Shown: positions 46,863-59,235 of the stretch, piece by piece
Position numbering within the stretch: position 1 is the stretch's first letter
Layout of the letters: the number at the start of each line of letters is the position of its first letter
Origin: Aotearoamyces nothofagi
Lineage: Eukaryota; Ascomycota; Leotiomycetes; Leotiales; Tympanidaceae
DNA: 64,000 bases
Direction of reading: 5' to 3'
Assembly: GCA_015345905.1 (NCBI GenBank)
Contig: JADDTR010000004.1
Location: forward strand, 868,001-932,000
The notes under the pieces: model-generated
The model's database searches: none
What the model saw: the letters and a program-made list of their open reading frames with translations, nothing else
Told to the model about the DNA's origin: nothing
Made by a program: the position numbers and the translations under genes

Positions 46863-47999
46863 TGTGAAAGATGGGCTATATCGATGTTGTGATATTTGCA
46901 GTAAGTGGACGTGATGAGCTTGACATCGAACTTCGCTAGAGGCTTTGCCGGCCACCGTATAAGCTACCTATGAACCTTACCCAAGCTTCTCGGTACCTAC
47001 GAATCCTTAGCCTTTGAAAATTGCTCGACTCGGATGAAGCTCCGTTATCCCCAGGGCAGGAGGACCCTCTACTGAAGTAAGTAGCTTAAAGCACTGTACG
47101 CGTACCGTCTGCACGCCGGGAATGGGAGCTGGACGCTTCGAATTAGAAGTACTACAGGACAGGACCGTTATAGCATATACTGCTACAATCACCTAAATCG
47201 CCCAAGAACACTGCATCAAAACTGCCTCTTCTAGTGATAGAATGATTGGTCCATTATCCATTGCAGGATAAGGCAGTGTAAGTGCACTTGGAGTAGGCTT
47301 CGAGGGTATGGTGGAAGCGTCCCAGTTGATAGTTGCTGTACAGGTTACAGAGCTAGGCAGGTAACACCAAGGTAGCTTAAAGTAAGCCAAAAACTCAACA
47401 ATAGCGATTATAGGTACGGAAGCTCTTAGCATTCAAGATGCTTCGATCCATGCATGCACTATACTCGCTCCTTAAGGATCCGTACCGTTAAACTGTATTA
47501 CCTTTAATCACCTGGTGGCTATCTGAAGACTTACTCTGCGCTGGGAAACGTGCGCCCCGATCGCGCTGATCCTGCAAATTGAATTGGTGGGGAAGCACAG
47601 CGTTTGTGGGGCTATCAAGCGGAGCTCGAGAAACTATCGTCATAGGTAAGGTAGGATCGGAGTCGGTGAATGATCTGGGAGTACAAGACAGTAAAGATCT
47701 GAGGTAAAAGCACTCCTTTCCTTCCCCCCTCCCCAAGCAAATTCTTTTAACTCAGCTCGTCCCATTTACATCTATCGCACTCTACAGCGTGATTCCGAGT
47801 TACGAAGCGGTAGGTACCATCAACTTCTAGCTGCACTTGCCATAATAAATTAATAATAACTCTCGAGTGGCAGTACACCCGACGCCAGGCATTCCTCAGT
47901 AGAGCATCTGCCTTGTCTTCAAGATGGCACACAGTCTTCCCTTTCGGCAGGCATACCGACAGCCGTCCAGGAAAGCGTCTATGGAGTTAGTATACGCTC
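46863..47999. other. Divergent intergenic region between EMC10 and the FGGY kinase gene
   Basis: A 1.1-kb space expected to hold two promoters. Short minus-strand open frames (up to 82 codons) show no domain. I see no repeat of note. Confidence 0.45.
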
Positions 48000-49945
48000 A
48001 TGACTCTTGTGTCAACTTGTAAACTAAAAAAGATAATTGTGGATAGTCCTCACAATGACCTGAACCCTCACGTCGACCACTTTATCGGTATTGATGTAGG
48101 CACCGGAAGCGCCAGAGCCTGTATTATTGATTCAACGGGAGACATCAAAGGATTGTCCACAGAGAATATAGGTCTTTGGCAGCCAGAGACAGGATACTAT
48201 GTTAGTGCTATGCTCCTGCGAATGCGAAAGCGGATTGCAGATGCTAAGGTCATACAGGAACAATCGACGACGGATATTTGGCGATGCATCTGCATGTGTG
48301 TTCAACGAGTCTTGAGCCAGCATAACATTGATCCCTTAACCATAAGAGGAATTGGCTTTGATGCCACTTGCTCACTAGCTGTCTTTTCACACGACACTGA
48401 TGAGCCCGTCCCTGTGACTGGTCCTAACTTCTCGAATGATGGTAACGACCGTAATGTCATCCTTTGGCTCGACCATAGACCAGTAGCGGAGACTGAGAGA
48501 ATCAATGCGACTGGCCACAACTTGCTCCGTTATGTCGGTGGCAAGATGAGCATTGAGATGGAAATTCCCAAAGTATTGTGGCTCAAGAACCACATGCCTC
48601 CAGAACTTTTCGATCGATGCAAGTTTTACGATTTGGCAGATGCATTAACACACTTGGCAACTGGCAATGAAACACGGAGTTTCTGTAGCACCGTCTGCAA
48701 ACAAGGATATGTACCAGTCGGAGTAGATGGAAGCGTTAAGGGATGGCAGGAAGACTTCTATGAAACTATTGGTCTTGGAGACCTTGCTAAAGATAACTTC
48801 CTCAGAATGGGTGGAGTCGATGGGGTGGTGAGCCTTTTTCTTTACTGGATATAGATCTAGTAAAAAATGGAGCTGACTAGCTACAGAACGGACGATACCT
48901 CAGTGCTGGCGAACTAGTAGGCACCCTCAGCGAGAAAGCTGGCCACGAGCTTGGCCTACCAGCTGGGATCGCAGTTGGCAGCGGTGTGATTGACGCATAT
49001 GCTGGCTGGGTAGGTACAGTAGGTGCGAAAGTGAACTTAAGCTCCGACCAGCTCGAAGACGGAGTTGCAAAAGACGATGTTGCACAAGCATTTAGTCGGT
49101 TGGCCGCTGTTGCTGGAACCTCGACTTGTCACTTAGCCATGTCAAAGGAGCCAGTATTTGTTGATGGGGTGTGGGGCCCCTATCGGGATGTTCTTTTACC
49201 CAACTTCTGGATGGCCGAGGGTGGACAATCTGCAACGGGAGAATTGTTGAAACACGTTCTTGAAACACATCCCGCATACAATGAGACAATGTCGATGGCC
49301 GAATCTTTCAACACAAGCATATACGATTACCTCAATTCGCATTTAGCGGAATTGCAAGAGAAGATCAATGCTCCTTCCATATCCTACCTTGGACGGCACT
49401 TTTTCTTCTACGGTGATCTATGGGGCAACCGATCCCCAATTGCAGATGCTAATATGAAGGGCTCTGTTATTGGTCTTAGTAGCGATAGGAGCATGGACGG
49501 TTTGGCTATTTACTACTATGCCACGATGGAATTTATTGCTATGCAGACTCGGCAGATCGTAGAGACGATGAACAAAGCTGGCCACTCGATTACAAGCATC
49601 TTCATGTCTGGCTCCCAATGCCAAAACAAGATTCTCATGGAGCTTATGGCAACAATCTGTAACATGCCGGTCCTAATTCCACGATATGTCCATGCTGCTG
49701 TGGTTCATGGCGCTGCCATGCTCGGAGCTAAGGCGGCGAGTGCTGATAAAGAGGGCAAAACTGAGGAGTTATGGAGCATCATGAACCGCATGAGTAAACC
49801 GGGAAGGTTGACAAAGCCAGGCACGGATGCTGGTGAGAAGAAGCTTCTGGAAGTTAAGTACAAGGTGTTCCTGGAACAATGCGTTATTCAGCAGACTTAT
49901 AGAGATGAAGTTGATGAGGCAATCAAGGGATGGGTCAGGGAGTGA
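48000..49945 (+). CDS. FGGY-family carbohydrate kinase (YDR109C/FGGY type, probable D-ribulokinase)
   Basis: ATP-dependent sugar kinase; the eukaryotic FGGY/YDR109C group phosphorylates D-ribulose, considered a metabolite-repair role. Three exons (48000-48200, 48258-48827, 48887-49945; introns 57 and 59 nt) give 609 residues. The ATP phosphate-1 loop is FIGIDVGTGSARACI; then DIWRCICMCVQRVL, GFDATCSLAVF, and WLDHRPVAE. After the second splice come GSGVIDAYAGWVG, with the likely catalytic Asp, and SGSQCQNKILMELMA. The 57-nt intron is stop-free and a multiple of three; removing it gives PETGYY-EQSTTDIW, the expected family spacing. N-terminal residues before ~26 are not conserved-looking, so a later start is possible but no later ATG precedes the kinase loop. 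Confidence 0.9.
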
Positions 49946-50406
49946 GTGGTGGGGGCCTCTAGCAGAAGGTATGAAAATAGCATAATAGATAGATCGATCA
50001 GCATGCCTTTTATTCAAAAATGTTGATGTGTCCCCATTTATGGTTCTTACAGCGAAGCTTGACTACTAGTAGGTGATTAAGTTATGTCCCATGACCTGCT
50101 ATTCATGAGATACCGCAAATAAAAGATTTCGATAGAACCTTCTAGTATATAACATTGTAGGCATATTACTGCCAAACATAGTTCTTGTTGCATCTACACT
50201 TTGGGCTGGTGAAATAAACCTCTCATCTGGACTCAAGGTCTGAAAACAATTGTTGCCTTAGGCATTAATATAGCCATGCTTAGCGCCTAAGCTGGTAAAC
50301 AGCTTCACGATGGCTAAATAAATGTCAAAGACGCGGTTTATATGCCTGCATACTACTCCTCCATGCAGCGACCGTGCATCCACGACCCTTTTACTACTCT
50401 GTAGCC
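49946..50406. other. Intergenic: FGGY kinase 3' flank, NIC96 promoter
   Basis: A 461-bp space between two plus-strand genes. Nothing beyond presumed UTRs and the NIC96 promoter is visible. Confidence 0.45.
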
Positions 50407-53400
50407 ATGGCGTCCATATTCGGCAACTCTGCTGCTGGTCAGAATAAGCCCTCCCTTTTTGGAAACCAGCCTAGCACCTCACAGACTGGGCCAGGCCTCT
50501 TCAGCGGACTTAATCAACCAAAGCCTCCACAGCAACAGAGTGGCTCACTCTTTGGTTCTCTTGGTAGCACTTCACAGCCGCAACAGCAGCCTACTACGTC
50601 GCTTTTTGGAGGTCTTGGAAACATCTCACAGCCCCAGCAGCAGGCCGGAGCGTCAACGCTTGGGTCGATCAGTAATACATTTCAAGTACCACAGCAGCAG
50701 CAAACGGGAACTAGTGGGTCGCTGGCAGATTCGACGCAGCAGAGTCAACCTCGATCAGCACAGTCGGGAGCATATTTTGACAGCTTGCTTGAAAAGAGCC
50801 GGAAGAGGGCCCATGGCGAAACAGCACTTGAAGAACTACCCAGTTTACAACTTGGACTGGGTGATCTTCGACAGCGAATAAAGAGACTAGGACCAACCTC
50901 TGAAGACCGTGGCGCAGATGGCAGAGCTCATTATCTGCTAGCTGCGTCGGGTGTTGAGCCAGGTTCAGCTGTTCGGGACTTGAGCTACTTCGATGCCCAA
51001 TCCGCGAAGGTCGAACGAGTGCAGCAGTCTCCCCCCACAGAGACAGATGTCGAAGGATATATCAATAATCTACAAACACAGACCACACTAAGTATGATCG
51101 CCGAGGGCCTTGCTCGCTCCGTCCGAGATTTCGATACCTTTTTGGAAGAGAACGTAACGATGGAATGGGATGCACAACGAAAATGCATATATCAGCATTT
51201 TGGAATCAAGCCAAGGTCTGGGCAGCGGGCTGTTGGGGATGGGATGAGTCAAACCGCAACGAGTCTAGATGACCGTGGTACGTTTGGTAAATCACGACGC
51301 AACAAAGCCCAGACCCCAGGTGATTCTAGAGCATCTAGGGCATCAAATCATAGCAACTTCGGAAGATCCAGCCTGCTTAAATCTGTCATAGGTGCACCTG
51401 GGCCAATCAGCATAGGTCAGAAGCAGCCAATTGTTGGTCTTGATACAAAGGGCCAACATGCCGGCGCAATCGCTGGCTCAGGTCTGGGAGACAGGTTTTT
51501 GAGAGAGAAGGAGAGCAAATTTGCAGAGAAAGTCCGAGACTTAAATACTGCGAGATTGCAAGAAAGCAGCTTCCCCGTTCTGCACGAATTCTCGAATGTC
51601 GAGGCTCAAAGTGGAGATGCACATGCCCTGGACATTGTCAATGCGTACAAGGCATTGATTGAAGTGGTCAGGGAGAAGGCAGATCTTGAAAGCCTATCCG
51701 AGGCCAGTGTGGTCAGGGAACGCCAGTTCGCGAATGCCTATCTTGACTCAGGGTCATCAGCAAAGGCAATCATGCTCAGAAAACAAATACTCAGAGGCGC
51801 GAATCATCATCTAGAGAAGCAATTTTTCCGGAATATGGAAGTTCTTATTGAGAAGAACCCTCGCGAGGCAAATCTCGGAGGTCTACCTAATGTTGTGAGC
51901 AAAGTCAAGGCATATATCAGGCTCCGTTATGCACGCAAAGACCTTGTTCCGGACAATACAGACCTACAAATGCTAGGAGATGACTATGTCTGGGCTCTGA
52001 TATTCTACCTCCTACGAACTGGCCATGCAAAAGAAGCTGTTGAGTACGTTGCAGACAACGCAATAGCATTCCGTGCCATCGATCGCAACTTCATCACATA
52101 TATCAAACAGTATTACGACAGTGATGATAAACGTTTGAGACGTGATCTCCAAGAGCGCATTAACAATGAATATAACCAACGAGTGCGCATTGCTCCTGAG
52201 AACTCAATAGATCCCTTCCGCATGGCTTGCTACAAGGTTGTCGGGCGATGCGATATTTCAAACAGGAGTCTCGTGGGATTGAATCAGAACGTAGACGACT
52301 GGGTCTGGCTTCAATTCAACCTCGCTCGAGAGGTGAACAATGTCAACGAAATTGCTAGTGACGTCTTCGCACTCGAGGACGTTCAAGAAGGCATTGCAGA
52401 TATCGGGGAGAGGCATTTCTTGAAGCTCCCGGATCAGGGTGGGTCTGGAATGTATTTCTATCTACAGATTCTATGTGGTCTCTATGAGAAGGCCATAAGC
52501 TATTTGTATAAGTTCCAATATGTGGATGCAACGCACTTTGCTATCGCCCTCAATTATTATGGCCTTCTTCGAGTGTCTGATCTCAACACGTCCGTGAACG
52601 AGCTCTTGACGTTTGATACAACAGAGCACCCTCAGATAAACTTTGCACAGATGATCGGATGGTATACTAGGGACTTCCGCGCTGCAGACGTTGTCGCTGC
52701 AGTAGATTATTTGACCCTCATTTGTCTCAATGCCGATCTTCCCGGAGATGCTGGTCGCCAACAAGTGTCGATATGTCATCTAGGCCTACGTGAACTAGTC
52801 CTTGAAAGTAGGGAATTCGCAAAGCTTCTCGGCGATATGCGACTAGATGGTCAACGCATAAAAGGAGCGATCGAAGAACGGATGAAGCTTATCGGCCTCA
52901 TTGACACAGATGATTTCATGCGAACGGTCACCATAGCAGCTGCGAGTATTGCTGATGACAATGGGCGAACTACTGATGCGGTACTGCTGTATCACTTAGC
53001 TGGAGAGTATGATAACGTGGTTGCAATCATCAACAGAGCTTTAAGTGAAGCGGTCGCCGTGGATATCGGACAGGACAAGATGTCGCTTCTACCATTGAGG
53101 CCACGACTTGAAGCGCTTTCTTCAGAGCAGCAGCAAAGCAGCAGTCTCAGCTTAACCTCTGTAGATGACCCTGTAAAGCTAGCAGAGACTATATGCGGCA
53201 TCTACAATGCTCATCCAATGTACTATGATAGGATCTCTATTAAAAATAGAGAGACTTGCGGTACGCTTATTCGGATGAGTTATGCTAAGGACAGAGTCGA
53301 GGAAGGACGCTGGACAGAGGCTCTCGATGTAAGTTTAATTATCCCATAATATTCCCTCTTCCTAACTTCTCACTGACTGGGCACTAGCTCATTGCAGACC

Positions 53401-53708
53401 TCTCCATTCTTCCACTCCAGGCCCACGGTGACTCAACCATTGTACGCCAGTTCGCGGCAAAGTACTCTACCCTTCCTGAAACTATTTCGCGGAATGTTCC
53501 AAACCTCATCATATGGACGATCCGCAGCTGTAGCCAGCAGCGTGCCATCCTTGCGAATGCGCAATATGGTAGCAATGATGGTACCCGCCGTGAGATGATT
53601 GATCATTTAAAGGGCCGCACAAAGGATATAATGATGTTCGTTGGGTTTTTGAAATACAGACTGCCGGCGAGCGTGAACGATACGTTAGCTAGGATCGCGG
53701 CAGAGTAG
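50407..53708 (+). CDS. NIC96: Nucleoporin Nic96 (Nup93)
   Basis: Linker scaffold of the nuclear pore inner ring that anchors the Nsp1-Nup57-Nup49 channel complex. Two exons (50407-53328, 53388-53708; intron 59 nt) give 1080 residues. The N-terminus is FG-like (IFGN, SLFGN, SLFGSLG, SLFGGLG) and Gln/Ser-rich, then a short helix around YFDSLLEKSRKRAHGE, the conserved element that docks the channel trimer. The rest is the alpha-solenoid, including YARKDLVPDNTDLQMLGDD and CGLYEKAISYLYKF. The C-terminal exon gives DLIADLSILPLQ...FLKYRLPASVNDTLARIAAE. The ATG at 50407 is the first in frame; the frame opens slightly earlier only with GTG. The GLFG-like extension is longer than in yeast Nic96. Confidence 0.95.
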
Positions 53709-54262
53709 AGAGCAGCAGGAATAGTTATTACTGTAATATAAGACGGAAGCGCGCTGCCGCCAGTGGCTAAATGGGCAGACAAACTGGGTGATGAGAAAGT
53801 GATTCTAGATTCACTACAGCTATGGCTCAACGCAGTCTATAAAGACGCGGGAAAGATAAAACTTTCTAATTCGCTGAACCCAAGCGGCTGTCGTTCTAAA
53901 CTCCTGCCCCTGGTCTGGCCCGTGCACGCCACCTCACTGCTCTACAAGTTCGTGAACCCAGACCTGCCCCCAATTAGACAAAACATGTAAACGCCCACGC
54001 CCTCGCCATGCCATATTGTATGTCGTGCCAGACCTGAAATCCATAATTATGATGATAATGCTGCCTTCCGATCCCTTTATCCTACCAGCCAGTGAACGAG
54101 CCCCTCCTATAAATAGACGGCATAATTAACATCTAGCTTGATACGCCATGCCAAGACTAGGCATATAATGCAATGCATCACTATGGTTGTATGGGGTGTA
54201 GATATAATGATGCTTCTTCTCCTTCATGAAATACCTCAAGAACTCCAGCATGAGTAATATTA
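53709..54262. other. Intergenic between convergent NIC96 and PTP genes
   Basis: A 554-bp space holding two 3' UTRs. A 75-codon frame at 53763-53990 lacks an ATG and has no domain. Confidence 0.45.
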
Positions 54263-56995
54263 TTACGAGCTCCTACCGTCGTCGGAACCCCTGGGTTCAC
54301 TTTCACTCCGTTCTCGCCTTGCCGCGGTTATCTGTTGGTTGATCCATTCCAAGATTGTCTCATAGCAAAGCACGTACTGCCTGAGGCTCTGTACCATGCT
54401 TATGCGCTGTCGCCTGAAATCTTCCACGGTCTTCTCAACGAGATCTACGTCCCCATTGAAAACCCAGCTGTCACTTTCGTTGTCCTTAGACGAATTGTTC
54501 AGCGTCATATAATCTCCTGAGCTCGAATCTGATATCTCCATAGGCGTAACGCCACTTCTTTGCTCTTTTCGCTGGCGCTTGAGCATGTCGATTACAGAAT
54601 CCACGGTACAGAAAGTGCCCGTACGGCCACATCCCGCACTGCAGTGAACTAGAATCGGCCGCGCGTGCGGAGAGCTTTCAGGATCATCCGCCTTCGAAAC
54701 CATGCCGGGTGGGAAAGCTGCGCGCTGTGAACTATTAGACAGCTCCACCAGTCCGAGGAGATGGCTTGGCTGAGCAGGCGCTCCAAAGTCGGGCCATGAG
54801 CTATAGTGCAATTGAGTGATATCTCGCACTGGGGTGAATGGATCCGAGGAGTGCGAAAGGGTGAATTTTCGGACGACAACGTATGGATTATCGCCAACAG
54901 TAACAGGAGGAGGGGAAGGGTCAACGGCCGTATTTGCACGGCGACGACCAGGAGGATCCTGGCGTGCTGGAGAAACCCGGTGTCTATGGGGTTCAAGCGA
55001 CACTCTCTTCTCGGATAGAGCTTTCAACTTGAATGGGCCATACTCGCTAGCCGACCAATATGGATGGCACTTGAGTTGGCCGCCTTCCGACTCGGCGGTC
55101 AGCATGACGATGACCCGAACATCTTGGTCCCAGATCACACTCCAGAAATCCTTTTGGATAAGGTCAGTAAGAACTCTATAATATCAGTAACAAAGCAGAC
55201 TAACCTCATAGGTAGCGGGGAGAGGACCTTGCGATGCAATATATCGCTTGTTACTCCACCCGGACTTTATATGACTGGCATTGACATAGTCACAGGCACC
55301 CTCTGGACGTCCCTGCAATCTAACCCTAGCATGCTCGAATGGCCAGATGTTGTTATATCTATTTTTACCTCCTTTTTCAAAGCCTGCTATCTGCACTTGC
55401 ACCTCGGCATCTCTACCGGGCGAGTCATAAGATACTTGCGAAGAAAGTGCCTTCTGCATCCTGGCCAATTCATCCAGTTCAATGTGCAGGAACTTCTCCG
55501 ACACCACCTTTCCATGATCTTCCGTGGCAGCTGCAGTCCGCAACCACCGAGGAATGGCTTCATCTTGAGAATCGATCTCTTTGGGACGCTTCAGATCCAT
55601 CTGGCCAACGCCACCAAGGAGGTCCATATTTTGCCGGATGTTACTGAAGAAGGGATTTGCTGCATTCCTCGTAGCAGGCATCTCACAACCCCCTGCAACA
55701 GGGGCCACGTCCGGCATGGATAGATCCAAGGAAAGGGTCCTTTGAGCTGCCTGTATCTCTTGACTTGAACGTACATCTACCAAGTCGGGATACCTTTGAG
55801 AAAATCCGGCAAAACCGCCTCTTAATATAAACGAGTGTCCTTTCCAGCCCTCATTGGCAAATTTCTTGAGCGTGTTGATGGCAGAAACGGCGTCTTTCTT
55901 CTCCGAAGAGCGAGCATCATAAACAATGATATACATGCAGTCTTTCCACTGTGAAAACCGGGCTTTCTCTTTCTCGGCCTTGAAAGTATCTGTCAATTTT
56001 TCCAAATTAAACGAGGGCCGTTTTAAGAGAGTAGTCGGTATGCAGAGGTTGAGCGCGTCCTGTATCCTAGATTGCGCGTACTGGGGAGCGACACGAAGAT
56101 CGAGAAGCAGGTACTGGGAAGCATCGAGGTTTCCGAGTAGATTTTTCGCGTCCTGTACCGATATTAAGGCCGGCCCTTCTTCTAATGTTGACGGCAAGGT
56201 TTCCGCTCTGTGAGAATATCTGTTGAGGTGTGGTGATGGAGGATCTACCTTATTGGAAGGCAGCGAGAGCCGAGGGTGTCTATCATCCAAGCGCGATGCT
56301 TGATTTCGAGGTTGAGCCAGTGCAGGCGGCTCGGATGCATGCATGCTAGCCGGTGATTCTTGCCGCGGAAGGTCAAAGAAAGAGGGGGCGTCGGCAGGTA
56401 GCTGGGAGGGTCGTTTGGAATCCGGAAAATAACTGGCAGCATGCTGGGGGGTAGCATCAATGCTTGTGCGATTACCAGACGGGTCGCTGGGCCCAGTTCT
56501 CGGCGAGGCGATGTCTTCTGCGGGATCTGTTCTTGATGCCCGCGGTCCAGGCGTAGAACTGAAATAAGAGAGATTGCCATGGCCAAGGCTAAAGCCGTTA
56601 CTTGCCTCTGTCTGCCTTCGGAAGGCTTCAAAGTCGGGATTCGCATCGACGGGTATATGCTTGGGGGATTGCGTGCTGAACGACCGAATCGACGAGCTTT
56701 GGGGTGACCGGCTATCTTTCGGGCCAACGCCAGAGTCTCTTAAATCACTCGACGGGTCAACTGACAAACCGAAGTAATTCGGACTAGGCGTGCGTGCATC
56801 AGCCTCTTGCACACCCGGGGAGCGTAAGGATGATTTCAAAGCCGGCGTGTTGACGCCAACAGTCGATGGTGCTCTGGGAAGGTTGGTCGAAGGGGTTGTA
56901 GAGGGTTTAGGATGGTGTGAGTGAGAGTGCGAGTGCGAGTGCGAGTGCGTGTGCGAGTGAGAGGATCGCAGTGGCGGCCGTGTTGCAGACTTCAT
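54263..56995 (-). CDS. Protein tyrosine phosphatase with N-terminal rhodanese domain (Pyp1/Ptp2-3 type)
   Basis: Probable MAP-kinase tyrosine phosphatase of the fungal Pyp1/Pyp2/Ptp2/Ptp3 group. Two exons (56995-55205, 55150-54263; intron 54 nt with CTGAC branch and AAAAG acceptor) give 892 residues. The N-terminus has an alternating Ser-His tract followed by a Pro/Ser-rich disordered region. A rhodanese/Cdc25-like domain (~278-405) lacks the active Cys: the loop reads IIVYDARSS, so it is probably a kinase-docking fold. The PTP domain begins near 500 and carries WPDFG, the signature VHCSAGCGRTG and QSLRQYVLCYE. The splice restores TYE-DFWSVIWDQDVRV, the conserved PTP block. The first ATG is at 56995; 25 further open codons upstream lack an ATG. 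Confidence 0.93.
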
Positions 56996-57214
56996 GCTGG
57001 CTTTGTTATGATCCGTCGTCCTGACGGAAACAAACCTGTGTGGCCGAGGGTATGAGGCGGGGAATGGCAATTCGTTCCTGGTCCTTCAGTGAGTTGGTAT
57101 GCGCAATCGTGTGTCATCCATGGTAGAGTATCGACTGGCGACTCCTGCAGAAGTGGATTGCCACGGATAGAAGAGGTCTTGAGCTGCGGCGGTGGCAGGA
57201 GAGTAGGGGCAAGC

Positions 57215-57262
57215 CCGATGCGAGGGGAGAGAGGAGAGGAGACGAGAGGAGAGGAGACGAGA
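57215..57262. repeat. GAGAGGAGACGAGAGGAG purine repeat
   Basis: Imperfect repeats of GAGAGGAG and GACGAGAGGAG on the plus strand in the putative 5' leader/promoter of the PTP gene; the transcribed strand would be pyrimidine-rich. Confidence 0.75.
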
Positions 57263-57324
57263 GGAGCGACACGACGGCGACGGAGGAAGAGAAAGTCGCA
57301 TTCGCGGCTGGAGCAGGAGCGGCA

Positions 57325-57385
57325 GTGGGTTGTAGTAGTGGTGGTACTGGTAGTATTGGTAGTATTGGTAGTAGGAGTAGGAGTC
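57325..57385. repeat. GGTAGTATT/GGTAGT repeat
   Basis: Repeated GGTAGT units (GGTACTGGTAGTATTGGTAG and on) followed by GTAGGAGTAGGAGTC. Confidence 0.7.
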
Positions 57386-57486
57386 GCAGTAACCCGGAGG
57401 GCGGGGAGAAAGAAGGGATTGACGTGATGGAGTAGGAGGAGAAAAGACGAGGTGGATATGCGGCGGTGGGTACGGTAGTGGGATTA

Positions 57487-57575
57487 GTCGTGGTGGTGGT
57501 GGTTGGTAGTGGGTAGTGGGCGGTAGTGGTAGAGGGTGGTGGTTGTGGTGGTGGTGGTGGCGGCGGCGGTGGGTG
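57487..57575. repeat. GTG/GGT-rich microsatellite
   Basis: Interrupted GGT runs (GTGGTGGTGGTTGGTAGTGG, GTGGTGGTGGTGGCGGCGG) form a strongly G/T-skewed plus strand. Confidence 0.75.
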
Positions 57576-57624
57576 GTCGTGCTGCAGCGACGGTATTAAT
57601 TAGTGCAGCTCAGTTACTGGCATT

Positions 57625-57705
57625 GTGGTAACGAGCCAGGCGAGCAAGGCGAGCAGGCGAGTAGGCGAGTAGGCGAGTCAGGCGGGTGGTCGGTCGGTCG
57701 GTCGG
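57625..57705. repeat. GCGAGTAG and GGTC tandem repeats
   Basis: Repeats of GCGAGCAG/GCGAGTAG run into four copies of GGTC (GGTCGGTCGGTCGGTAGG). Confidence 0.8.
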
Positions 57706-57748
57706 TAGGTCAACCGGGTGGTATTCCATCACATCCACGGATGCCAGA

Positions 57749-57830
57749 AAATGCAGGCGCAGGCGCAGGCGCAGGCGCAGACGCGGGCGCAGAAGCAGAA
57801 GCAGAAGCAGAAGCAGCGGTGGGGCGGCGG
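57749..57830. repeat. GCAGGC then AGCAGA microsatellites
   Basis: At least four copies of CAGGCG are followed by CAGAAG copies (GCAGAAGCAGAAGCAGAAGC) and then GGGGCGGC repeats to ~57860. Confidence 0.8.
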
Positions 57831-58899
57831 GGCGGCGGGGTGGCGGGCGCGGCGGCGAGTAGCGGGCGAGTAGTGGTGGTGAGTGCTGGAGTGGGCGAGG
57901 GTTAGTGATGGCGAGAGTTAGTGAGAGTGAGCGCTGGAGAGGGCGAGAGTTAGTGATGGTGAGTGCTGGAGCAGGTGAGCTGCTGTGCTGTATTGTCGTA
58001 TCCAGTACAGCCCTATAGTACTGTACAGTACAGTGCAGTGCCCTGTGGTGCAGTGCAGTGTACCGCACCATGCCGTGCTGTAGTAGCCCGCCTGCCACCC
58101 TGGAGGGAATCGACTACAGCATCCAGACCTCTCTATTGTTTGATATTCACCTGATACAGTAGTGCTTCTCCCTCTTGCCTGCGGTTCTCTCTCTGTATGC
58201 AGTATAACTCCCAGGGCAGTGCACTTATCATACCGGGGGAATCAAGAATGCATCGATACAGCATAGATCCTGGCTAGCCTGCTGGAGTCGGACGGTGCTG
58301 TATTCCATCCTACTCTAATGGCCTGGCCGTCTCCCAGGACGCCCTGATATAAAACGGCAGTGCGTGCAAGGTACAGACCGGCCGGCCCAGACGCTCTCTG
58401 CAGCAGCATAGGACGGCCAGCCAAGGCGCCGGCCTGCTGGGGCCCGGGCGCCGCCTTCGTCTCGTCACATCGCGCGGTCACGGTATCGCCATCTCGTCAT
58501 AGTGAGACGACGGCCGCCGCCAAGACCCCAGCGCTACGTCATATTGCGAGTCCAGATCTGGATCTGCCTTATCGCCGAGCCAGGTACCCTGCCGCCTGTC
58601 TGGCTCGTTCTTTCTCTGCTGTACGGTACGGTACGGTACTGAACTGTACTGGAGGCCGGCGGCTGCAGGCTGATACTGCAGAGCTGTGCTGGTGCTGCAA
58701 TCATCCCAATCAACGTATGCAGCGTGGCGGACAGGTAGAAGAAAATGATACCATGGGATACACATGTGTGTGGGGTGGCTGGCTTGTACTCGTACTCGCT
58801 CGTGCATCTGTACCCGTGTACAGTAGGTGCACGTGGTAGCCACCCGCGCTACAGTACTGTACAAATTGGGTCCCGGATGTGATCGTCGCTGGGATTCTG

Positions 58900-59235
58900 A
58901 TACAAGTGATAAGAAATATATAAAGTAAAAGACTAATAAAATACAATTTTACAATGCTCTAAGATATAGTACTTCTAAGAAGGTTACTTCTAAAAACAAA
59001 TATTAATTGATAAAGTCTGCTTAGAATAAAACTTATATTCTATTAACTGTATTAACAATACTAAACAATTATAAAAACTAGCTTTGTTAAAATACTATAT
59101 ACAAAGTATTGGAATATAATAGAATATTATAATATGATCTAGTATTAAATTATTTCTCAAATTACAATATAAGTTATAACAACTAGAATACTATAGATCT
59201 ACCTATAGTAATTTGTTGATTAACTAAACAATGTA
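58900..59235. repeat. AT-rich island with sharp boundaries (relic, unassigned)
   Basis: About 330 bp of very A/T-rich sequence (TATAATAGAATATTATAATA-like), flanked on both sides by ordinary G/C-rich DNA. It has no open frame, long terminal repeat or inverted end that I can see. It resembles the remains of a heavily C-to-T mutated repeat, as expected from repeat-induced point mutation, but the family cannot be named. Confidence 0.55.

Noticed and set aside
53763-53990. 75-codon frame just after NIC96
   Set aside because: Starts with GTG, no ATG, no domain; sits in the convergent 3' region.
57603-58098. Overlapping open frames on both strands (100 and 162 codons)
   Set aside because: Both are Gly/Ala/Glu or Leu/Arg/Pro runs caused by microsatellites.
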